Shown here one piece after another: positions 57,246-64,000 of a stretch of 64,000 bases of DNA (position 1 is its first letter; each line of letters begins with the position of its first letter). The translations under genes and the position numbers were made by a program. This DNA is from Anisodus tanguticus (taxonomy: Eukaryota > Streptophyta > Magnoliopsida > Solanales > Solanaceae): assembly GCA_034509755.1 (NCBI GenBank), contig CM067548.1, forward strand, positions 12,972,018 to 13,036,017, given 5' to 3'. Under the pieces are notes generated by a model. The model was not told the origin of the DNA. It saw only the letters and a list, made by a program, of their open reading frames with translations, and did not search any database.

Positions 57246-57908
57246 CTCGGACTTAAAACATGCAAAGATTTTGCCATAGTCATCGTGATTTACACTTTGT
57301 TTTAGTACCCATATGCATCACTGTATACTCAGAAGTCACAGGAATCTGGATACACTGAAAATTAGAAATGTAATAACTACATAACTAAACACTAGTGTGT
57401 ACTAAATAACCATAACCCTGCTAATTGAAATATTGTATAACTGTTCACTGAGGTTAAATGATAATCATAAATCATGGTAACTACTTTTGCATTTTTTGAT
57501 GAGGGTTATGCTCTAGTCTGTAGTAACTATGTATTTTGTCCCAATTTCAATACTATCTCAAGTCTCATCTGTTACTAACATGTACTTCATAATTATACCC
57601 CAATGGGAAATCATCCTTACTAGGACCTTGAATTTCCTGCTTGTCGTTTGCTCATTTGATAAGTTAGGAATTCGATTGGAAAAGAAGGTTACCTACTGCT
57701 CTAAACTTCATGGCACGAGTAAGAAAGTTACTGAAGACATAACTCTAATTGCAATATATAGAGTATGAAAGAAGTGAGACAATTCTAAATGTCTTGGTAG
57801 TTAATCATTTATATATGTGGGGCGCACACACATATAAAGGAAACTCCACTAGACACGGTTTCATAGACTCCCTAAGACACGTGAACCTAGGGCTCTTATA
57901 CCAAGCTT
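57246..57908 (-). mobile_element. Element B 5' internal leader with PBS
   Basis: The minus strand starts with the PBS TTGGTATAAGAGCCCTAGG (57887-57905) just after the LTR end and continues as a non-coding leader. It is collinear with 14786-15465. Confidence 0.78.
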
Positions 57909-58015
57909 TGTCACATTTTAAACCTAGGCCTGGATGTAACACCATATTCGGTGCCTTGCTGTATTTGATTGAGCGAACCACGTGTCTTGCTGAATCAACA
58001 TGAGACATGTACTAA
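57909..58015 (-). repeat. Element B 5' LTR, truncated to 107 bp
   Basis: TGTCACATTTTAAACCTAGG onwards matches the terminal part of the LTR at 26103-26215. The match stops at about 58015, where chromovirus pol sequence of opposite orientation begins. Only the 3' end of the LTR remains. Confidence 0.7.
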
Positions 58016-59450
58016 GTCGGATGGTAGGAACTCCTAGATGAATTATATTTTAATCCGGAGTACCAGAGTGGGAAGACCAACCAAGTTGATGGCGCCCTGA
58101 GTCGGAGGGCTAATGTGGCATCAGCGTGACTTATCGCCGCCCTAAGGGAAGTGAAGTGTCCACAAACATAAAATATTAAATATTACACACCAAAGATCTT
58201 TATGCACAGTATTTGGTCAACATGGCAGGGCAAGGCAAAACTCACCAGTTCTACATGGAAGATGGTTTCCAAAAAGTGAAAGGTAACCGACTTTATGTTC
58301 CTAAATTAGGAGATTTGCAAAACAAATTCTCATTGAATGCCACGATACTCTATGGGCCGACAAGATTTATCACCGGCTTACCCAAGGTTGAAGATCTTAT
58401 AACTATCTTGGTTGTAGTAGATCGGTTCTCTAAATATGCTACATTTATAGCCACTATGAAGTATACATCAGCAGAAGACACAACTAAACTCTTCTTCGCT
58501 CATGTTGTCAAATATTAGGGACTACCCAAGGACATCGTGAGTGATCGCGACTCTCACTTCACTAGCAATTTTTGGGCTCAGCTCTTTAAGTGCCTTAGGT
58601 CCAACTTGAGTCTCAACTCATGCTTCCACCCACACTCAAATGTCCAGACGTCGTAGTTTAATGGCATGCTAGAGGAATACATACGCCATTTTGTTACTGG
58701 CTCGTAGAAAAATGGGGTGATGCTTCTAGATACTGCTCAGTTATGTTTCAATTCACAAAAAAGCTCTAGTACAGATAAAAATACTTTTGAAATTGTTACC
58801 GGGCAGCAACCACTACTCCTACACATTGTGAATGCTCCAAACATGGGGAAATCTCCTCGAGTGGCTAGCTTCTCGAAAGAATGGAAGAATAATTTAGAGA
58901 TAGTGTGGAGCTATCTGGTGAAATCCCAAAAGCGGATGAAAAATCATGTTGATCAAAATCATCACTTTGTGGAATATCAAGTTGGGGATAAAGTGTTGGT
59001 GAAACGATACCTATTTGTAGGGGTCTATAACTCTTGCCTATTGTAAAAATACATTGAGCCCTTGACCATTGAGCAACGTATAGGGAAAGTTGCATGCGGA
59101 GTGGATAGCCCATCCTGGTGGAAGATTCATCTAGTTTTCCACGCCAGTCTTCTCAAACCATTTCAGGAGGACACTAAGGACTCTTTGCGTAGCCATCTCA
59201 CTATACCTAGTATTCAAGGCCCACAATCAACCAAAAAAGACATGTAGAAGCTATTCTCGAATATCTAGTCATTCATGCTTCAAGGAAAGATCATCAAGAG
59301 TTCTTGGTAAAATGGCAAGGTTGTGATACAGATGAGAATGTGTGGGAGAGGGGAACCAACCTCAAATCCTATAATGACATGATTGATGATTATCTTGCAA
59401 GTAAGGAGTCGAGGACATCACCAACTCATATGGGGGAGAATGTCATGGGC
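58016..59450 (+). pseudogene. Chromovirus RNase H-linker, integrase and chromodomain fragment
   Basis: Plus-strand fragments in order: GKTNQVDGALSRRANVAS (about 58072); KGNRLYVPKLGDLQNKF (58280); integrase core TRFITGLPKVEDLITILVVV (58360), DRFSKYATFIA, KDIVSDRDSHFTSNFW (58530, catalytic D), and HPHSNVQTS for HPQTDGQTE (58629); YQVGDKVLVK (58975); HLVFHASLLKPF (59130); and a chromodomain EFLVKWQGCDTDENVWERG (59300). This set resembles the Galadriel/Reina side of chromoviruses rather than element G. Stops at about 58516, 58656, 58705, 59044 and 59245 break it. Both ends are truncated; no LTR adjoins. Confidence 0.88.
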
Positions 59451-60160
59451 AACTTTACAATCATGCTCATTCGAACGCTTTCCATGGTACGTTGCAAAGC
59501 CCCTCAGCTCCTAGTGTCATGGACAACCTATGGTATTGGCCACACTGAGTGACAAGTGCGTATGTGCCTATATTGCCCCATCGATGTCCCTGGCTAGCGT
59601 CCCTCGACAAGTCACGCCCCAACACGCTCCAATTAATGACAAGGCCAATATGTATAGGATTCCATGTTTGTACTCTGTCAAATTCTAATATAGTTTATGA
59701 TATCGTTCCACAAATATTGGACAATCTAGGCGACAAACTTGTAATATTTTGACTACTATATGAGAGAATCAAATGATGAAAGGTGAATTCGGAATTATAA
59801 TTTACTTAAATTCAAACAAACCACTTCCGGAAGACTTATGTCTAAAAAGAATAGGGAATCATTGAATTCACTTGATATAATATTACAATAAAATTTCTGT
59901 TTTTACACGTATTTTTCTAAACCATAATTGTTTATTTCTAATAAAATTATATTTTTACACTAAGAAATAAATAATTAATTAACATTTTGTGAGGTTATGA
60001 AAATTAATTAATTTAAAACTAGTGATGGTTAAACTGAAATATCTTGCCTGAATAGTACTCAAGGGTACTAAAAAATTTGTGAAAATATTTTTACTAAAAA
60101 TCAATATTCTTGCCCAGAAAAATTCCTCCGCGAGAATTAAAACTAAGGCAAGCAAGATTA
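59451..60160. other. AT-rich flank of the chromovirus fragment
   Basis: The first ~300 bp may be the 3' untranslated part of the chromovirus fragment. The rest is AT-rich with no open frame or repeat end recognised. Confidence 0.45.
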
Positions 60161-60276
60161 TAGACTTGAAATAATAATCTTACTAAAAAATTACTCTCAT
60201 TCTAATGTTCTATTAATCAATTATTATATATTAATTTTGCTCTGTGATAATTGTAAAATCAATATAAGAATAACTT

Positions 60277-60326
<50 letters not shown>

Positions 60327-60437
60327 TTGAAATAATAATCTTACTAAAAAATTACTCTCATTCTAATGTTCTATTAATCAGTTATTATATATTAATTTTG
60401 CTCTGTGATAATTGTAAAATCAATATAAGAATAACTT

Positions 60438-60500
<63 letters not shown>
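60161..60500. repeat. 161-bp tandem duplication ending in microsatellites
   Basis: The segment TAGACTTGAAATAATAATC .. AATAACTTAG plus an (AT)n run (60161-60321) is repeated at once from 60322. The unit is almost identical, with one clear difference (CAATTATT versus CAGTTATT). The second copy ends in (AT)n (about 60440-60478) and then (TG)n to 60500. Confidence 0.9.
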
Positions 60501-60788
60501 ATAATAATGATTAAAATCATTATTCCAGCACAATATGAAATGTAAATAGAAAATTTCAAGCCAAAAATATATTGAAACGAAGATAGTATTATAATTATAT
60601 CAAGCTTCATCAACTATCCCAATAAAAAAAATTACTCCATTATGAAGTAAGAAAGGCTAAAAAGAACTTTCAAAAGACTAGGAATACCTTTACTACTAGA
60701 AAAAGATTAGAGAAAGAGACCAAGATTAACTCCTATCTTTCTCAGAAACTTAAGAAACTAGATAGGAAATGAGCAATTCTCAGGAATG

Positions 60789-61142
60789 CCCTTATTTTGA
60801 GGTGCTCTTTATTTTTTGCCCATCAAATTAGAAATATTTAATTTTTTCCTTTCGCCTAAAAACCTTGGGTTATGGGTTCGAACACCAGTTCAGTCAAAAA
60901 TTTAAAAAAAATCACAAGGTAGAGTTTACAGAGTTTTCCTTAAGGCGGAGTTTTCCTTATGCTTGAAGGAAAACTCTGAGAGTTTGCAAACTTTGCCTTG
61001 CGATTTTTTATTTAATTTCTGACTGATCGGAGGTTTGAACTTGGGACCTCGGGGTATTTTCGGCCACTTTTTTAAGCGAATGGAAAATATTAAACACCAA
61101 CAAATTGAGGGGAAAATATTAAAGACCAGTGCATTTGAAGGA
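60789..61142. mobile_element. Complete foldback MITE
   Basis: The left half (CCCTTATTTTGAGGTGCTC .. GGGTTCGAACACCAG .. AGGTAGAGTTTACAGAG) is matched by the reverse complement of the right half (CTTCAAATGCACTGGTC .. AAGTTCAAACC .. AGGCAAAGTTTGCAAAC). The arms are about 150 bp and meet around GAGTTTTCCTTAAGGCGG / CTTGAAGGAAAACTC. There is no coding capacity. The same family lies truncated at 12438-12680. GGTTCGAAC in the arm resembles a pol III B box. Confidence 0.7.
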
Positions 61143-62193
61143 TAATCCGCACAAAAAATGATAGTAATATGGATACAAAGTGGGATGTCTTTCCTTCTAC
61201 AAACATGCGCTTATTTACAGTCATATAAAGGTATGTTAAGGCCGATCCTTCCTTCTTTTGGCATGATCCAAGTACATGAAACATAAACGTTATGTTATTC
61301 CATAGATGGTTCTACTCTTAGTATTTAAGGATGTCCATGTTATTCATTCATATGAGATGTATTTCAAAGCATGTTTAAACATGTTCCTAATTCCCTATTG
61401 AGGCATATGATAAAGATGCTAATGTTCATAACGTAGTCGAGGGCGAACAACTATAAGTCACTTTGAAAGATTTTCTTATGATCCTAAGAGGCACTTCATG
61501 CATTGTATGTATATATGTAAATGAGTAAATGTGTTATATACGCATATACAGTACCTATAAGGGCATGACTATAGTATTCGTACTTTACCACCAAGCTATT
61601 GTCGGTTAGACAGTTATGTATCTCTGTTTACCACTGAGCTACGACCAGTAGGGAAGTTACAACTGATCAGTTGGGAAGTTAAAGTTTACGATATGATATG
61701 GCCCAAAGAACAACTTGATGATTTATGAGGGTGTTATATACGCGTATATACTATATTGCATATCATGGCCCATAGTGGCAAGTTACGAGTACATGTTGAT
61801 CCTTCCTGACTCTCTCTTATATTGAGGCTCTTACTTATGCTTACATATTCAGTACATATTTTGTACTGACGTCCCTTTTGTTGAGGGACACTGTATTTTA
61901 TGCTCGCAGGTTCAGATAGGCGAATTGATGACCTCACCAGTAGGTTCTTAGCTTTTCTATGGTAGGTGCACTTCTTTTGTTCCAAAGTTACTGCTTTGGA
62001 GTCGGTATGATGTTATGTACATGTTAATAGGTATGGAGGGGCTCTGTCCCGACCTTATGATGACGATGATATACTCTTAGAGGCTTATATACATGAGTCT
62101 TATGTATATATGTCATGTATGGCCTTGTCAGTATATGTTTTTATGTATAGACTTCATGGTGAAATCTTGATGAGAATTTGCTATAATTTTTTT
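61143..62193 (+). repeat. LTR fragment, 3' part
   Basis: This has the same ordered words as the LTR of element C: AAGGTATGTTAAGGCCG..CTTCTTTTGGCATGATCC, GACGTCCCTTTTGTTGAGGG, GGCTTATATACATGAGTC, TGTCATGTATGGCC. It is therefore a related LTR in plus orientation, with its start missing and its terminal GTGACA absent. The degenerate CTACGACCAGTAGGGAAG units at about 61600-61690 belong to it. Confidence 0.6.
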
Positions 62194-64000
62194 TGTTACA
62201 CCATGAAGTTTCGCATCCGAATGGGAGCGAAGTTGGCCTCCTAGAGCTCCGGTGATTCAAGATTCTTTTTGAGGGTTACTTAGGACTTAGAGGGATGTTG
62301 GAAGTCATTAGGATTGAAGGAACCATCACTCGATGAAGTTTGACAAAAATTAGATGATACGCTAAGAGTTTTGCATCGCTGATAGGATCCGCTTCGCAGA
62401 TTGGGCCACGGAAGAGAAGTAAAATTTTTGGAAGTTTCTGGGAGCATATGCAGCCCTACCTGCGATCGCATATGGCCTCGCATATAGGAGGTGGTACCAA
62501 CTTTATTTGCCTATTTAATCGGTGCTTCACCTTTTTCAATCATTGTTTGACCCAAATGAAGTGTAGATACTCCAAAACTCTCTCTAAACTCTCCTTGAAG
62601 GTTCCTAAGCTAATCTAAAGTAAAATCACTTAGGTTCTTCATCATAAGTGTTAGACATCACTTGGTTGGTATTGTGTTGTTGATCAAACTCAAAGGAAGT
62701 GGTGGTTGTAGTTTTCCAGATTCTTCAAGGTAAGTTTAACCTCTTGATTTCTGTGTTCAAGTTAATCATTGTGTTGATTGAGTTGGAAAAGTGAAGAACT
62801 ATAAGAAAGAGGCAAGAAAATGGTCTAGGAAAGTGTTGTTGTGTTGTTAAGTTGTAGGAAGTGTATCTATACCTTCTTATGACTGGAATTGCTAGAAATA
62901 GCTTGGATGCGATATTGATATGGTTATTATTATGATTTTCCATGTATTAGGTTGTTGATGGAAGTTAGAGTCGAAGGAATGAGGAAAAGAACTAAGTTTA
63001 ATTCTAAATCGAACTTGTCGACTATTGTAGTTGCTATTGGTTGGGATAGTAATGTTTGTGTACTTGTTTTGGTATAGATTGAAGTGCGTTGCGGGCCGGT
63101 TATGTTTCTCTGTTGAAACAAGATAAGCTAAGGTATGTTAAGTTCATTCCATTTTTTTTGGCATTGTTTATTGAAGTTTCAACATATGATGAACGTCTGC
63201 TAAAGGGATACATTGTTCGTCACTCTTGAAAGGATTCCATGGTCCTTGATGGTCCTTGTTAGTTTCATGAAGGCTAGAAACACTATATGTTGCCTTGTTA
63301 CTACTCACGAAAGAGGTGGAAGTGAAAGGAGTATGTTATTATTGTAATAATAGTAGGGGGTATAAAGACTATGTCCTTGACAGATTAGGAGCTCGTGCAT
63401 ATAGCTCCTTAGGATGAGCAAATTCATGTAAACAGGACACCCTTAACCTTAAGATAAAGTGAAGATTGTGATGACAAGCTCCAAATTCTAAACGAGAAGG
63501 TAACAATCCTACGCTAGTATGATAAGTTTATAGAAGTCTCTTGTAAATCTTCATGCATGTATGAACATATATAACATAACACCTATAGGGGCATGGACAA
63601 AGTAGTATGGCTTACCACTAGCTGGGTAGATGAGCATTATCGCTGAGCTACGGCCAGTCGGGCAAGCAGTTACGTACCACTGGGTTATAGCCGGTCGGAC
63701 ATACATGTATTCACCGCCGAGCGATGACCGGCTGGGCAGATAAATGTTTACCACCGAGCGATGGCTGGTCAAGTAGATAAGTATCCACCACCGGGTTGCG
63801 GTTAGATGTGCAGTTATACAGTTACCACTAGTTGGGCAGTTGTACATTATTGGTTACCACTAGCTGGGCAGACACGTTATTTACCACTGATCAGTTGGGC
63901 AGTCAAACAGGTAGATGTATGATGTTGACATAAAGGTATAAATAAGAATATAGTATAGGCATGATCTTTGCATATGTCATAGCCTCAGAGGTAGTCCAGA
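62194..64000 (+). repeat. LTR of another retrotransposon, runs off the right edge
   Basis: It starts TGTTACACCATGAAGTTTCGC after a T-run, the family-typical LTR start. It then shows GCTAAGGTATGTTAAGTTC and, further on, LTR-type tandem units. The end, PBS and partner LTR are outside the window, so solo or complete status is unknown. Confidence 0.6.
63600..63905. repeat. Degenerate ~40-bp tandem repeat in the terminal LTR
   Basis: Seven to eight units of the form TACCACCGAGCGATGGCCGG followed by TCGGGCAGATA, strongly diverged. Similar single units occur at 61600-61690 and in the 3' LTR of element C (about 23255-23310). Confidence 0.75.

Noticed and set aside
63600..63905. CRISPR-like spaced repeats
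   Set aside because: Units are strongly diverged, have no unique spacers, and lie inside an LTR of a plant retrotransposon.

Overview
The window is nuclear DNA of a flowering plant. The evidence is a split gene with plant-type GT..AG introns, Stowaway MITEs, Copia and chromovirus (Gypsy) LTR retrotransposons primed by initiator-Met-type sites (TGGTATCAGAGC), L1 and RTE LINEs, a tRNA-derived SINE and a hAT transposon. The repeat types and AT-rich composition suggest a TE-rich eudicot, probably Solanaceae; that assignment is inference. All homology statements come from reading translations and comparing copies within the window; no search or alignment was run.

Region 1 (1-8.9 kb): one host gene on the minus strand, the YchF/OLA1-type Obg-like ATPase. 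Ten exons (8784 down to 1294) join in frame to about 345 of an expected ~394 residues. The C-terminal exon lies beyond the left edge or is lost, because a minus-strand Copia element starts at 1037 and runs off the window. Its introns carry two Stowaway MITEs, a 5'-truncated L1 end and a foldback hairpin with an (AT)n core.

Region 2 (8.9-12.4 kb): a decayed hAT transposon sitting about 40 bp upstream of the TATA box of that gene. Region 3 (12.4-14.8 kb): half of a foldback MITE next to the 5' part of an RTE LINE.

Region 4 (14.8-58 kb): a nest of retroelements. Labels used below: B = the oldest minus-strand chromovirus (internal pieces at 57.9-50.7 and 28.97-28.3 kb; LTRs at 26.1-28.3 and 57.9-58.0 kb), with a second copy of its 5' internal region at 14.8-15.5 kb, so one LTR lies between two internal regions. 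A = minus-strand element 28969-50719, inserted in B. C = plus-strand element 15466-26100, inserted at B's LTR/PBS boundary. G = plus-strand chromovirus 35138-43691, inserted in A with a perfect 5-bp duplication. F = non-autonomous minus-strand element 45944-49946, inside A's 5' LTR, itself carrying a SINE. B also holds an L1 LINE (51290-52879) and a solo LTR (53298-55469, perfect 5-bp duplication); C's 3' LTR holds another solo LTR (23961-26044). The deepest chain is B > A > F > SINE.

Region 5 (58-64 kb): a plus-strand chromovirus integrase/chromodomain fragment, a 161-bp tandem duplication ending in microsatellites, a complete foldback MITE and two LTR pieces, the last leaving the right edge. 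No intact transposon gene, tRNA, rRNA, CRISPR or second host gene was found. The interest is in the nesting order, the recombined LTR arrangement, and the TE load on one housekeeping gene.
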